From the NCBI RefSeq assembly GCF_000430765.1, contig NZ_KE387239.1:179372-243371 (forward strand): a DNA stretch of 64,000 nt. The letters run 5' to 3'. This DNA is from Peribacillus kribbensis DSM 17871 (GTDB taxonomy: Bacteria; Bacillota; Bacilli; Bacillales; DSM-1321). Below the pieces are notes generated by a model. The model did not search any database and had not been told where the DNA came from. It saw nothing but the letters and a program-made list of their open reading frames with translations. Position 1 is the first letter of the stretch. Each line of letters opens with the position of its first letter. Both the position numbers and the translations under genes were made by a program. Below are positions 42,239 to 51,364 of the stretch, piece by piece.

Positions 42239-43732
42239 TTGAATACAGCAGCTGGTTCAACACAGAAGACCGGCGTCATCTTTGCAGTTTTGCTTGCAGG
42301 GGCGTTCATAGCATTTCTGAATCAAACTGTCATAAATATTGCGCTGCCAAAGATCATGGATACATTCCAGATCACAGCCGTAACAGCCAACTGGCTGAGT
42401 ACAATTTTTATGCTGACTAACGGGATCGTCATCCCGATTACAGCATTTTTAATGGAGAGGTATTCGACCAGGCAGCTTTTCCTATTCTCCATGGCCGTTT
42501 TCGCCATCGGAACGTTTATTTGTGCCTGGGCACCTTCCTTTTCCGTCATCCTGGTCGGCAGGGTCGTGCAGGCCATAGGTGCCGGTATACTTTTCCCGCT
42601 GATCACCAACGTAATTTTTACGATTTTCCCGCGTGAACGGCGCGGTTTTGCCATGGGAATCTTCGGTGTAGCGATGAACTTCGCTCCAGCTGTCGGACCA
42701 ACTTGGGCCGGCTGGGTGATTGAGTCCCATTCCTGGCACACGATTTTTTATATTATCGGACCGATTGCTCTTATTGATTTGATTCTGGCTATTTTCCTCG
42801 TGAAAAATGTTACAGAGACCAGCAGGCCGAAGCTGGATGTACTGGGTGTTATTTTATCTACGATTGGATTTGGAGGCATCCTTTACGCATTTTCCACTGG
42901 CGGGACCAAAGGATGGACGGATGCAGAGGTCATCACCCTGTTTGTCGTCGGCGGCATCAGCTTAATTCTGTTTGTATGGCGCCAGCTGACAGTGGGGCAT
43001 CCTCTGCTTGAATTCCGGATCTTTAAGTACCGAATGTTTACACTGACGACCATCATCAATGTCATTGTCACTATGGCGATGTTCTCCGGAATGATTCTCA
43101 TGCCGATTTACATGCAGAACGTAAGGGGATTTACTCCTCTTGAGGCAGGATTTATGCTTCTCCCGGGCGGCATAGTAATGGGGATCATGTCTCCGATTAC
43201 TGGAAAACTGTTTGACAAATTTGGGGCCAAGTGGCTTGCTGTCGTAGGTTTAGCGATTACAATCCTGACCTCCTATGCGCTGACCAATCTGCATACAAAT
43301 ACGCCATTTTCATATGTGCTTTGGGTTTATACAGCGAGGATGTTCGGAATGTCCATTCTTATGATGCCGATCTTCACAGCAGGATTGAATGATTTAGGAC
43401 TCAGCCTGAACCGATACGGAACCGCTATGGTCAACACATTTAGAATGGTTGCCGGAGCTGTGGGAATGGCATTCTTTGTCTCCATCATGAACTCCCAGGG
43501 GAAAGCTCATGTGAAAGATATCATCATCCATCAGCATATCCTGCCGACGGATAAAGCCCATATGGCGCTTGCCATCAATCAGGGTACCGTAATGGGGATT
43601 AATGATGCCTTTATGATTGCAACTTATCTATCGGCCGCAGCCTTTGTTTTAGCCTTTTTCATTAGAAATAAACCACGCAAGGAAGAAACCGCTCCATCAC
43701 CTCAGAGAAAAGCGGAAACTGCAGCGGAATAA
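42239..43732 (+). CDS. DHA2-type MFS multidrug exporter
   Basis: A 497-residue transporter with 14 predicted helices. Motif C-like GPTWAGWVIESHSWHTIF, FLNQTVINIALPKIMDTF at helix 1, and loop 2-3 LMERYSTRQLF mark the EmrB/QacA (DHA2) family. It probably exports toxic compounds using the proton gradient. The TTG start follows AGGAGGG. It is monocistronic with its own promoter and terminator. No adjacent TetR/MarR regulator is present. Confidence 0.9.
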   Translation: MNTAAGSTQKTGVIFAVLLAGAFIAFLNQTVINIALPKIMDTFQITAVTANWLSTIFMLTNGIVIPITAFLMERYSTRQLFLFSMAVFAIGTFICAWAPSFSVILVGRVVQAIGAGILFPLITNVIFTIFPRERRGFAMGIFGVAMNFAPAVGPTWAGWVIESHSWHTIFYIIGPIALIDLILAIFLVKNVTETSRPKLDVLGVILSTIGFGGILYAFSTGGTKGWTDAEVITLFVVGGISLILFVWRQLTVGHPLLEFRIFKYRMFTLTTIINVIVTMAMFSGMILMPIYMQNVRGFTPLEAGFMLLPGGIVMGIMSPITGKLFDKFGAKWLAVVGLAITILTSYALTNLHTNTPFSYVLWVYTARMFGMSILMMPIFTAGLNDLGLSLNRYGTAMVNTFRMVAGAVGMAFFVSIMNSQGKAHVKDIIIHQHILPTDKAHMALAINQGTVMGINDAFMIATYLSAAAFVLAFFIRNKPRKEETAPSPQRKAETAAE

Positions 43733-43744
43733 GATATTTATCGG

Positions 43745-43777
43745 AAAACCAAGTCTGGAAAAGGGCTTGGTTTTTTG
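43745..43777 (+). terminator. MFS gene terminator
   Basis: AAAACCAAG pairs with CTTGGTTTT, followed by T residues. Confidence 0.88.
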
Positions 43778-43854
43778 TTTAACTACATTTTTCACACAAA
43801 AGGATTTTCAAACGGGATTCTAGAATATGTTAGATAAATTCAAGGAGGGATCAA

Positions 43855-44229
43855 ATGAAATATTTATGTTTAGGTTATTTCAGCCCAGGCAGGATGAACT
43901 CACGTCCAAAGGAAGAGATTGAGGTTATTATGGGCATGTGCCAGAGACTGCTTGATCCATTTTATAAGAGCGGCCAGGTATTGATGGATGCAGGACTTGA
44001 AGCAGGTTCTAAAATCCTTAAGAGGATGGAGGGGAACGTAATCGCAGCTGACGGCCCCGCTGAAACCGGTGAGATCATCGGGAGTGCCTTCCTTATCGAG
44101 GCAGAGAATATGGACGAAGCGGTCCGGACGGCCTCCCTTCATCCTTCTGTGCAGGTGGACGAAGGCAGTGAACTGGGCTGGAGAATTGAAATCCGTCCTA
44201 TTCACTATTTTAAGAGTGGATTATCGTAA
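43855..44229 (+). CDS. YCII/DGPF-domain protein
   Basis: A 124-residue ferredoxin-like alpha/beta protein of the YCII-related (DGPF) group: MKYLCLGYFSPG at the start, the ADGPAETGE block near 65 (DGP motif), and SAFLIEAENMDEAV with HPSVQ. Related proteins include YciI and dimeric barrel enzymes, but no substrate can be assigned. The ATG follows AAGGAGG. Monocistronic. Confidence 0.75.
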   Translation: MKYLCLGYFSPGRMNSRPKEEIEVIMGMCQRLLDPFYKSGQVLMDAGLEAGSKILKRMEGNVIAADGPAETGEIIGSAFLIEAENMDEAVRTASLHPSVQVDEGSELGWRIEIRPIHYFKSGLS

Positions 44230-44248
44230 AGAGGAATGTTGGAGGAGG

Positions 44249-44329
44249 ATGGTTAATAAGGATATAGAGAGCCGAATGAGGTCTTTATTTCCCTTCTCAC
44301 CAATGAATAATTTTAGCTGGCTGCCATGA
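44249..44329 (+). CDS. possible 26-residue ORF, uncertain
   Basis: ATG directly behind GGAGGAGG; reads MVNKDIESRMRSLFPFSP and ends in NNFSWLP with the stop inside the following terminator hairpin. Spacing to the Shine-Dalgarno is short. Could be a genuine micro-protein or chance. Confidence 0.3.
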   Translation: MVNKDIESRMRSLFPFSPMNNFSWLP

Positions 44330-44341
44330 TAGGATGGCAGC
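44320..44341 (+). terminator. intrinsic terminator
   Basis: GCTGCCAT pairs with ATGGCAGC around GATAGG and is followed by a T/C-rich run. Confidence 0.75.
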
Positions 44342-44474
44342 TTTCTTTTTTCCTTTTTTTCTATAGCGTATTAATAAAAATTAATGAATTCCAGATAAAT
44401 AAGAGATACCGCATTTTTACCAAATTCAGTGGAAACGGTGCACAAATTAATTAACATAGAGGAAGTATGTTTGA

Positions 44475-44767
44475 ATGAGCAAGCTCAGCAGTAAAATAGC
44501 CTTGTTATTATCACTAAGTATGATTATTGTATTAGCAGGCGCTACGGGAATGGAATGATTTATTGGAGCACCAAACAGTCAGTGGCATATTCTTTGGTCT
44601 TAGAAGAACATACAGGCTTATCGAAAGAGTCTGCTGCTATTTCCGAAGAAGCTGAGGCAACTGCTGAAGGGCAGGAATCTGTCATGAAAAGTATAGAAGA
44701 GTTAACAGCGTCTCTTCATGAACTTTCACAAAAGCTGGGGAAAGCTGTGAAATCGTTTGAAATATAG
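44475..44767 (+). pseudogene. methyl-accepting chemotaxis protein remnant
   Basis: The first 27 codons (MSKLSSKIALLLSLSMIIVL) are the start and first membrane helix of a chemoreceptor, closed by TGA at 44556. The second piece, in another frame, reads SAAISEEAEATAEGQESV and ELTASLHELSQKLG, typical of the extreme C-terminal end of the signalling domain. The sensor, HAMP and hairpin tip (~400 or more residues) are missing, so a large internal deletion has left only the ends. Confidence 0.7.
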
Positions 44768-45075
44768 CTCTTGGAAACTGCAGGAGGCTTCTGCTTGACG
44801 GGGTGTCTATTTCAAAAAAGGGGAGATTGACTGGTGTTTCTTGTATATTGATAAGGAAGATAAGTACATTTAAAATAAGAGGTGTCTCTTAAGAAAAGCG
44901 CTTCGTGAAATACATCCCGGACAGTAAACAGGAATTCCCCGACCCCGCTATAAGGCCGATTCGTTTCGTGAATACAGAAGAAAGTTGTAAAAAATTGCTG
45001 AAGAAGAAGGAATTTGCTTTTGTGTACAGAATATAACACTCTGTAATTTACTAGATTAAGAGAGGAGCATTCGCG
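44768..45075. other. intergenic region (308 bases)
   Basis: Between the chemoreceptor remnant and the RsbR-like gene. AT-rich, short open stretches without ribosome sites; no gene, hairpin terminator or recognised sigma-B promoter is seen. GAGAGGAG at 45060-45067 is the ribosome site of the next gene. Confidence 0.45.
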
Positions 45076-45924
45076 ATGAATTACATTCACCAGCCAGAGA
45101 AGATTACAGCGTTTATTGGGGAAAACAGAGAGAACTTTGAAGGAATGCTGCTAAAAGAGGCTGTAAATGTAGCGGAAAAAATAAGAGATATCCTGGATAA
45201 GGGAAATATCGACCTTCTAAAAAATGCAGGTGAGCTTGTCATATACATTGTAGAAGAGCAGGAAGAAAATCTGGTTGCTTTCGCCAAAAAGGAAGGAATC
45301 GCCTGGGCAGAGCACTCCCTGACCCTCGCCTTCAAATTGGAATGGGTGCAGGCGATCAGACGGACTCTGTGGAAATTCTTGGAGAAATTCAATGCTCTCT
45401 CTAATGACGGTGAGCTGACAACTGAAGACTTTTTTAAGCTGGAAAAAAAGATTAACGATCAAATTGACCAATTTTTAAATACCTTTGTCATCAGTTATTC
45501 CAATTACAAGGATGAATTGATTCAATCACAAAGAAAGCTGGTGGAGCACCTGTCCGTCCCAATCATTCCTGTAAGCGGTTCTGTTGCAGTACTCCCCTTG
45601 ATTGGAATGATGGATTCCTACCGGATGCATACAATTGAAGAAAAGGTATTTAACGAGATTTCGAAGATAAAAATACAAACATTGATCATGGATTTATCGG
45701 GAATAGCTAATATGGACTTTGAGGTGATCGTGCATTATCAGAAGATATTGAATGGAATCTCAATGATGGGATGCAAGGCTGTCATAACAGGGCTGCGGGC
45801 AGAACTGGTAAGGAAAATGATCCATGCCGGCATTTCGTTTGAAAATATGGCAGAGACAAAAGGTACCTTGCAGCACACATTACGGGAACATCTTGCCCTG
45901 GCAAGTCCTTCAGAACATCAATAA
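45076..45924 (+). CDS. RsbR-family STAS-domain protein
   Basis: A 282-residue RsbR paralogue. The N-terminal ~155 residues are helical and variable (non-haem globin-like sensor region in this family). The C-terminal STAS domain (~160-275) starts at SVPIIPVSGSVAVLPLIGMMD and contains DLSG (Ser208) and VITGL (Thr238), which correspond to phosphorylation regions of RsbR/RsbS proteins. Such proteins form stressosomes controlling sigma-B. No rsbS, rsbT or sigB lies nearby, so it is an orphan paralogue like YkoB/YojH/YqhA. Confidence 0.85.
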   Translation: MNYIHQPEKITAFIGENRENFEGMLLKEAVNVAEKIRDILDKGNIDLLKNAGELVIYIVEEQEENLVAFAKKEGIAWAEHSLTLAFKLEWVQAIRRTLWKFLEKFNALSNDGELTTEDFFKLEKKINDQIDQFLNTFVISYSNYKDELIQSQRKLVEHLSVPIIPVSGSVAVLPLIGMMDSYRMHTIEEKVFNEISKIKIQTLIMDLSGIANMDFEVIVHYQKILNGISMMGCKAVITGLRAELVRKMIHAGISFENMAETKGTLQHTLREHLALASPSEHQ

Positions 45925-45928
45925 GGTA

Positions 45929-45977
45929 AAAAGAGCAGGAGACCTTTCGAAGCTTGAAAGGTCTCCTGCTCTTTTCT
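45929..45977 (+). terminator. very strong intrinsic terminator
   Basis: A perfect 20-bp stem beginning AAAAGAGCAGG (45929-45948) with its exact complement at 45956-45975 and a 7-base loop GAAGCTT. Confidence 0.92.
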
Positions 45978-46060
45978 CGTTATTTGGTTCATTAAAATCC
46001 TAAAATAGGAAAAAGTAAGGGGGGATCCTGTTTCAATTGGGGTAAAGAAGGAGAAAAAGC

Positions 46061-46741
46061 ATGGACTATTCAGAAGCATCCCTACGCGTCATCTGCTCTT
46101 TTACGGCGTTATTGATCCTAACGAAATTTATGGGAAAGAAAGTCATCAGCCAAATGAATGTTTTTACCTTTGTAACTGCGATTACCATTGGAAACATTGC
46201 TGCCTCCCTTTCGACAAATATTCATCTTGGGCTGGATAAAGGCATATTTATACTGGCAGGATGGGCGGTCCTGACTGTCTTTTCCGGCTATCTAAGTCTG
46301 AAATTTCCGGGGGCGAGAAGGGTTATGGGAGGAGAATCAACCATTGTCATCCAGCAGGGAAAAATATTGGAGGGAGCTCTTAAACAAAATGGCTTGGATA
46401 TAGAAAGCTTAAAAGGCATGCTTCGGGAGCAGAATATTTTTTCTCTCAAAGATGTAGAGTTTGCCATTTTTGAGATAAGCGGCAATCTTTCCGTTTTAAA
46501 AAAGAGCGATCCTTATTCGAGGAAGAGGACTATACAAAAGGTACTCTTATTTCCTACCTCTGCGGGAGTTATTTCAAACGGAGAAATAAACCACAAGAAG
46601 CTTTCCGATTTGAATCTCAGTGCAGAATGGCTGCGGGAAAGGCTTAAGGAGGCAGGTGTTCCCTACATAAAAGATGTATTTTATGGGGAAATACAGCCGG
46701 ATGGCACCTTATATATTGATTTTAAGGATGACCTATTATAA
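46061..46741 (+). CDS. DUF421 membrane protein (YetF-like)
   Basis: A 226-residue protein with three N-terminal membrane helices (~10-80; LLILTKFMGKKVISQMNVF and FVTAITIGNIAASLS) and a cytoplasmic DUF421 domain (GESTIVIQQGKILEGALK; LREQNIFSLKDVEFAIFE). The family includes B. subtilis YetF/YrbG/YdfS, spore- and envelope-associated. Function unknown. Preceded by AAAGAAGGAG and not linked to the genes around it. Confidence 0.85.
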   Translation: MDYSEASLRVICSFTALLILTKFMGKKVISQMNVFTFVTAITIGNIAASLSTNIHLGLDKGIFILAGWAVLTVFSGYLSLKFPGARRVMGGESTIVIQQGKILEGALKQNGLDIESLKGMLREQNIFSLKDVEFAIFEISGNLSVLKKSDPYSRKRTIQKVLLFPTSAGVISNGEINHKKLSDLNLSAEWLRERLKEAGVPYIKDVFYGEIQPDGTLYIDFKDDLL

Positions 46742-46871
46742 AAGAAAGATGGTATAGAAAGTGGTAATTGAAGATCTATTTGAAAAATTCTGTATTGAAA
46801 TTTTGTTCATTTCCTTATAAACTCTGTTAAAATAGAAACATATATACAGAAGAAGAGAGGGGGAACATCGG

Positions 46872-47816
46872 TTGGAAAATGAAAAGATCGGCAAGATCAT
46901 TGAAGCAGCAAAGCTCTATTATCTCTTAGATTATAATCAGAGTGATATTGCGAAAAAACTGGGAGTTTCAAGGCCGACCGTTTCCAGGCTCCTGCAGAAT
47001 GCGAAGGAAAAGGGAATTGTCCAGATCAAAATCGTAGATTCAACCCTCGATTGTGAAAAAATGTCAGATCAACTTAAACAAAAGTACAATCTCAAAAAAG
47101 CCATCGTTGTATCTGTCCCCCAGTACGAAAATCATATCATTAAAAATTATCTCGGAGAGGCTGCCGCAGCCTATCTGGATGAAATAGTCTCTGACGGTGA
47201 TATCGTGGGCGTGACCTGGGGAACGACTCTTTATCATGTGGGGATGGAGCTGAGGCAGAAGCCTGTAAAGGATGTAAAAGTAGTCCAGTTAAAGGGCGGT
47301 GTAAGCCATTCGGAGACGAATACCTATGCGTCTGAAATTTTATACTTATTTGGAAAGGCTTTCAACACTCCCCCGCTGCATCTCCCTCTCCCTGCCATCG
47401 TCGACCATGTAGTAGTCAAAAGGGCAATGGAAGCAGACAGGCATATAAAAAAAATATTGGATATAGGAAAAACAGCCAATATAGCTGTATTTACAAATGG
47501 AGGAATAAAGCCGGAATCACTGCTGTTTCAGCTGGATTACTTTTCGAAGGAGGAGTATGAAAGAATCCGTGAGCGGGCAGCCGGGGATATATGCTCGCGT
47601 TTTTATGACAGCAGCGGCTGTATTTGCGATGAAGCCCTGAATGAACGGACACTTGGCATCGATCTTGACGAGCTTAAAAGGAAGGAATATTCCATCCTGG
47701 TTTCTGGCGGCTCACACAAAATCGATGGGATTTTTGGCGCCCTAAAAGGACAGTTTGCTAATGTTCTTGTCACAGACCAGATAACCGCTCAATTCCTGCT
47801 GGATAAGCAGAATTGA
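46872..47816 (+). CDS. deoR: deoxyribonucleoside regulator
   Basis: A 314-residue SorC-family repressor: N-terminal HTH (YNQSDIAKKLGVSRPTVSRL, ~residue 18-40) and a C-terminal phosphosugar-binding domain (GVTWGTTLYHVG; VSGGSHKIDGIFGALKG). By homology to B. subtilis DeoR it represses the deoxynucleoside operon until deoxyribose-5-phosphate is present. TTG start behind GAGAGGGGG. Located directly upstream of its likely target deoC-cdd-nupC. Confidence 0.92.
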   Translation: MENEKIGKIIEAAKLYYLLDYNQSDIAKKLGVSRPTVSRLLQNAKEKGIVQIKIVDSTLDCEKMSDQLKQKYNLKKAIVVSVPQYENHIIKNYLGEAAAAYLDEIVSDGDIVGVTWGTTLYHVGMELRQKPVKDVKVVQLKGGVSHSETNTYASEILYLFGKAFNTPPLHLPLPAIVDHVVVKRAMEADRHIKKILDIGKTANIAVFTNGGIKPESLLFQLDYFSKEEYERIRERAAGDICSRFYDSSGCICDEALNERTLGIDLDELKRKEYSILVSGGSHKIDGIFGALKGQFANVLVTDQITAQFLLDKQN

Positions 47817-47838
47817 AGAACGTGCATCTGCAATATGC

Positions 47839-47869
47839 CGTCTCCAGACCATCTGGGGACGTTTTTTTT
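47839..47869 (+). terminator. deoR terminator
   Basis: CGTCTCCAGA pairs with TCTGGGGACG (one G-T pair), followed by nine T residues. Confidence 0.88.
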
Positions 47870-47881
47870 TGGAAAATTAAA

Positions 47882-47928
47882 CATTTGTTCATTACTGTAT
47901 TTACAAATGTTCAATTCTCCTTTATAGT
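47882..47928 (+). promoter_or_regulatory. deoC promoter with probable DeoR operator
   Basis: TTTACA (47900-47905), 17-base spacer, TATAGT (47923-47928). CATTTGT (47882-47888) and ACAAATG (47903-47909) form an inverted repeat overlapping the -35, and TTGTTCA/TGTTCAA half-sites recur; similar TTTTGTTCATT occurs before deoR. This fits the known TTGTTCAA-type DeoR target. Confidence 0.75.
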
Positions 47929-47943
47929 ATTCATGTAAGTTAG

Positions 47944-47957
47944 TGAAAGCGTTTTAT
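47944..47957 (+). promoter_or_regulatory. cre site (CcpA operator)
   Basis: TGAAAGCGTTTTAT matches the catabolite-responsive element consensus TGWAANCGNTNWCA in the core (TGAAAGCG) with deviations at the last bases. It lies about 10-20 bases after the predicted transcription start of deoC, a position typical for repression. Confidence 0.7.
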
Positions 47958-47999
47958 GATACCTTTGAAAAAGATTGTTGGAAAGGGAGAATAAACAAA

Positions 48000-48668
48000 G
48001 TGAAAATTACTAGTTTAATAGATCATACTCTTTTAAAAGCCAATGCGACTGAAGCGGAAATCGTGAAGCTTGCTGAGGAAGCAAAGGAATACAAGTTTGC
48101 TTCTGTATGTGTGAACCCGGTTTGGGTGAAAAAAGCGGCAGAACTGCTAAAGGAAGCTGAAGAAGTAAAGGTTTGCACGGTTATCGGATTTCCTCTTGGA
48201 GCCACTACATCAGAGGTGAAGGCGTTTGAAACAACAAACGCGATTGAAAACGGCGCTGATGAAGTAGATATGGTCATCAATATTGCTGCATTAAAAGACA
48301 AGCAATACGACCTTGTTCAAAAAGATATTGAAGCGGTAGTAAATGCAGCAAAGGGAAAAGCCCTTGTAAAAGTCATTATTGAAACGGCTCTTCTGACAGA
48401 TGAAGAAAAAACAAAAGCATGTGAGCTTGCTGTAGCAGCAGGGACTGACTTTGTGAAGACTTCAACTGGATTTTCAACAGGCGGAGCAACTGCTGAAGAT
48501 ATCGCCTTGATGAGAGCGGCTGTCGGCCCTGAAATCGGTGTAAAAGCATCCGGCGGTGTCAGAGGACCCGAGGATGCAGCGAAAATGGTAGAAGCAGGAG
48601 CGACAAGAATCGGAGCAAGTTCTGGTGTTTCCATTGCGAAGGGTCAAACTGGAAGCTCGAGCTACTAA
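48000..48668 (+). CDS. deoC: deoxyribose-phosphate aldolase
   Basis: A 222-residue class I aldolase splitting deoxyribose-5-phosphate to acetaldehyde and glyceraldehyde-3-phosphate. Schiff-base Lys153 in DFVKTSTGF, Lys182 in GVKASGGVR, and the Asp in EVDMVINI are present. GTG at 48000 follows GGGAGAAT; the longer frame from 47943 starts inside the cre and is rejected. First gene of deoC-cdd-nupC. Confidence 0.96.
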   Translation: MKITSLIDHTLLKANATEAEIVKLAEEAKEYKFASVCVNPVWVKKAAELLKEAEEVKVCTVIGFPLGATTSEVKAFETTNAIENGADEVDMVINIAALKDKQYDLVQKDIEAVVNAAKGKALVKVIIETALLTDEEKTKACELAVAAGTDFVKTSTGFSTGGATAEDIALMRAAVGPEIGVKASGGVRGPEDAAKMVEAGATRIGASSGVSIAKGQTGSSSY

Positions 48669-48749
48669 GAATTGATCCGGGATGCCTCATGAGGAGCAGG
48701 CTGCTCCTTATGAGGATCTCATTTAACTATCTTTTCGGGAGGCAGGACC

Positions 48750-49148
48750 ATGGAAAACAAACAGCTGGTTAATCATGCCATAGAGGCAAGGACACGGGCA
48801 TATGTAAAATATTCAGGCTTTCAGGTAGGAGCTGCTATTCTTACAAGCACTGGTAAAGTTTACTCGGGGTGCAACATTGAAAACGCTTCCTACGGCCTGG
48901 CGAATTGCGCTGAAAGAACAGCCGTATTTAAAGCAGTTTCTGAAGGGGAGACAAGCTTTGAAGCAGTGGCAATCGCCGGGGATACTGATGGGCCGATTTC
49001 ACCGTGCGGAGCCTGCAGGCAGGTTTTGGCGGAGTTCTGCAGTGAAAACACTCAGATTATCCTTGCTAATCTTAAAGGGGATTATACAGTCACAAACATC
49101 CAGGAATTGCTGCCAGGTTTCTTCTCGGCCAGCGATATGGAGAAATAA
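48750..49148 (+). CDS. cdd: cytidine deaminase
   Basis: A 132-residue tetrameric-type zinc enzyme converting (deoxy)cytidine to (deoxy)uridine. Zinc ligands Cys53, Cys86 and Cys89 and catalytic Glu55 are seen in NCAERTA and PCGACRQ. In B. subtilis cdd is elsewhere; here it replaces the usual order between deoC and nupC, making a compact deoxynucleoside salvage operon. Confidence 0.95.
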   Translation: MENKQLVNHAIEARTRAYVKYSGFQVGAAILTSTGKVYSGCNIENASYGLANCAERTAVFKAVSEGETSFEAVAIAGDTDGPISPCGACRQVLAEFCSENTQIILANLKGDYTVTNIQELLPGFFSASDMEK

Positions 49149-49175
49149 TTGATTAACAGCTAAGGAGGCAGCAAC

Positions 49176-50354
49176 ATGAAATATCTTGTGGCGATTTTGG
49201 GTCTGCTTGTTGTATTCGGACTGGCTTTTGCAGCGAGCAACAACAAAAAGCAGATTAAATATAAACCTATAGCAATCATGGTTGTTATACAGCTGGCACT
49301 ATCTGCCCTGCTGCTTAACACAAAGTTCGGCTTTTATGTGATTAAAGGAATTGCAGATGTTTTTGAGAAACTTCTGGCTTATGCCGGCGAAGGAATTTCC
49401 TTCGTATTCGGAGGAATTGCGAATGACGGACAGAGTCCATTCTTCTTGGGCGTCCTTCTTCCAATCGTCTTTATCTCTGTTCTGATCGGAATTTTCCAGC
49501 ACTTTGGCGTACTTCAGTTTATGATGAAGTGGATCGGCTTCTTGCTCAGTAAAGTCAATGGAATGGGAAAACTGGAATCCTACAATGCGGTTGCTTCTGC
49601 CATAGTTGGGCAATCAGAAGTCTTTATCACAGTAAAGAAGCAGCTTCATAAGCTGCCTGCGAACAGATTGTACACTCTTTGTGCATCTGCCATGTCCACT
49701 GTTTCCATGTCGATCGTAGGTGCATATATGACCATGATCGAGCCGAAATATGTGGTGACTGCCATTGTCATTAACTTATTCGGCGGATTTATTATCTCTT
49801 CCATCATCAACCCTTATACGGTTGATGAAAACGAAGATATCCTTGAAGTTGTAGAAGAAAAGCAATCCTTCTTTGAAATGCTTGGCGAGTATATCATGGA
49901 CGGCTTCAAAGTAGCCATCATTGTCGGTGCCATGCTGATCGGCTTCGTAGCCTTAATGGCAGCCATCAATAGTGTGTTTGATATGATCTTCGGAATCTCG
50001 TTCCAGCAAATCATCGGCTATGTGTTTGCACCGTTCGCCATCCTGATGGGTGTTCCTTTTTCTGAATCTGTTTCGGCCGGCGGAATCATGGCAACCAAGC
50101 TGGTAACAAACGAATTTGTTGCCATGATGGACTTAGCCAAGGCAGCCCCTCACTTCAGTGAGAGAACACTTGGAATTGTTTCGGTATTCCTTGTATCCTT
50201 CGCTAACTTCTCTTCTATCGGTATCGTTGCGGGAGCCGTGAAGGGACTTCATGAAAAACAGGGGAATGCTGTAGCACGCTTTGGACTAAAATTACTTTAC
50301 GGAGCGACACTTGTCAGCGTCCTGTCTGCGATTATCGTAAGTGTGATCATATAA
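49176..50354 (+). CDS. nupC: NupC-type nucleoside transporter
   Basis: A 392-residue concentrative nucleoside transporter of the CNT family with about ten helices. Conserved blocks [32 protein letters not shown] and [26 protein letters not shown] are visible. It imports pyrimidine (deoxy)nucleosides with protons. Last gene of the deo operon; pdp (pyrimidine nucleoside phosphorylase) is not present downstream. Confidence 0.94.
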   Translation: MKYLVAILGLLVVFGLAFAASNNKKQIKYKPIAIMVVIQLALSALLLNTKFGFYVIKGIADVFEKLLAYAGEGISFVFGGIANDGQSPFFLGVLLPIVFISVLIGIFQHFGVLQFMMKWIGFLLSKVNGMGKLESYNAVASAIVGQSEVFITVKKQLHKLPANRLYTLCASAMSTVSMSIVGAYMTMIEPKYVVTAIVINLFGGFIISSIINPYTVDENEDILEVVEEKQSFFEMLGEYIMDGFKVAIIVGAMLIGFVALMAAINSVFDMIFGISFQQIIGYVFAPFAILMGVPFSESVSAGGIMATKLVTNEFVAMMDLAKAAPHFSERTLGIVSVFLVSFANFSSIGIVAGAVKGLHEKQGNAVARFGLKLLYGATLVSVLSAIIVSVII

Positions 50355-50458
50355 GGAGGAGAGGCTGCGAAGGACAAAAACATTGCTGTAAAGCTGGGGA
50401 ATGTCCTTCATAGCCTGCCTTGAAAACATATTAGGCCGCTACAGATCGGCCATAATGA

Positions 50459-50497
50459 AAAAGCTTCTCTTTTTAAAAGGGATTGCTTTTTTATTTT
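50459..50497 (+). terminator. probable nupC terminator
   Basis: AAAAAGC-TTCTCTTTT pairs with AAAAGGGATT-GCTTTTT, imperfect but followed by T-rich sequence. Confidence 0.55.
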
Positions 50498-50537
50498 TTT
50501 CATCGAAAAACAAACTGTTAGGAGGAAAGGAAACGAT

Positions 50538-51164
50538 ATGTTAAGTGTAGGTTTACTTCTTTCAGGGGCAGCACTGTTTCTCAATGCTTTAATGCTTCTT
50601 GGAAAGGCGGAAGAAAAGAGTGCAGGAGTGTTTAATTTATTTGTCGGGGTGTTTCAGGTTGCAGCCCCTTTTTATACCATCATGATTTCCGATCAGAGCA
50701 GCTGGTCTGTCTTCCAGAATGGTGCGGTATTTTTATTCGGGTTAACTTATTTGTATGTAGGAGTAACAGTCCTTAAAGGGATGAACGGAACAGGCCTTGG
50801 ATATTTCTCTTTATGGGTGTCCATCATCTGCCTAGTGTATACCGGGGCTTCGGTGGTCCATTTCCATGATTATCTTAACGCCGTCACTTGGCTTTCATGG
50901 GCCATCCTCTGGTTCTTGTTCTTCCTGCTGAATGCATTAAACAAGAAAGCTGAAGCGTATGTAGGAAAGGTGGCCATGATCCAGTCCTGGACGACCCTAA
51001 CCATTCCGGCGTTAATGACCATGATGGATGGATGGGGAGGAAAAATCATTACCTCCGTATGGACGGCTGTGCTGATCGTCTCTATCCTTTATTTTATCCT
51101 ATCGGGGTATAAGATGCTTCATTCAAATGAACCGTCACTTGAGAGTGCTTCTCCAGAAATATAA
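50538..51164 (+). CDS. AmiS/UreI family urea/amide channel
   Basis: A 208-residue protein with six hydrophobic helices, starting LSVGLLLSGAALFLNALMLL and containing GVFNLFVGVFQVAAPFYTI and GLTYLYVGVT, characteristic of AmiS_UreI channels. Helicobacter UreI is an acid-gated urea channel; AmiS accompanies amidases. Here no urease or amidase gene is adjacent and the gene has its own terminator, so it is an orphan. It could supply urea or short amides to enzymes encoded elsewhere. Confidence 0.88.
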   Translation: MLSVGLLLSGAALFLNALMLLGKAEEKSAGVFNLFVGVFQVAAPFYTIMISDQSSWSVFQNGAVFLFGLTYLYVGVTVLKGMNGTGLGYFSLWVSIICLVYTGASVVHFHDYLNAVTWLSWAILWFLFFLLNALNKKAEAYVGKVAMIQSWTTLTIPALMTMMDGWGGKIITSVWTAVLIVSILYFILSGYKMLHSNEPSLESASPEI

Positions 51165-51171
51165 GCACATT

Positions 51172-51207
51172 AGAAGGGGACTGGGATTTTTATTCCGGCC
51201 CCTTTTG
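51172..51207 (+). terminator. terminator of the AmiS/UreI gene
   Basis: AGAAGGGG pairs with CCCCTTTT across a 20-base inner stem-loop containing GGGATT/ATTCC. Confidence 0.7.
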
Positions 51208-51282
51208 GTTTTTAATGAAATGCCGGCACAATCCTTAAAAGGCTTATTGAAACGATCTAGAAGGGAAAGGGGATTAACTGGA

Positions 51283-51364
51283 TGAACGGATCATTTCGGC
51301 CGTAGTACGGTCCATTACCGGTTTGAACGGACCATATCGGCAGAAGTACGATCATTACCCGGTT
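51283..51364. repeat. two tandem 41-bp repeats
   Basis: Units at 51283-51323 and 51324-51364 both begin TGAACGGA[T/C]CAT[T/A]TCGGC and end ATTACC[G/C]GGTT-like, differing at about seven positions. A third degenerate unit (AACGGTTTCAGTAGTGTTCG then AATCATTCC) follows to ~51400. Intergenic, upstream of a ligase-like fragment. Confidence 0.7.
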
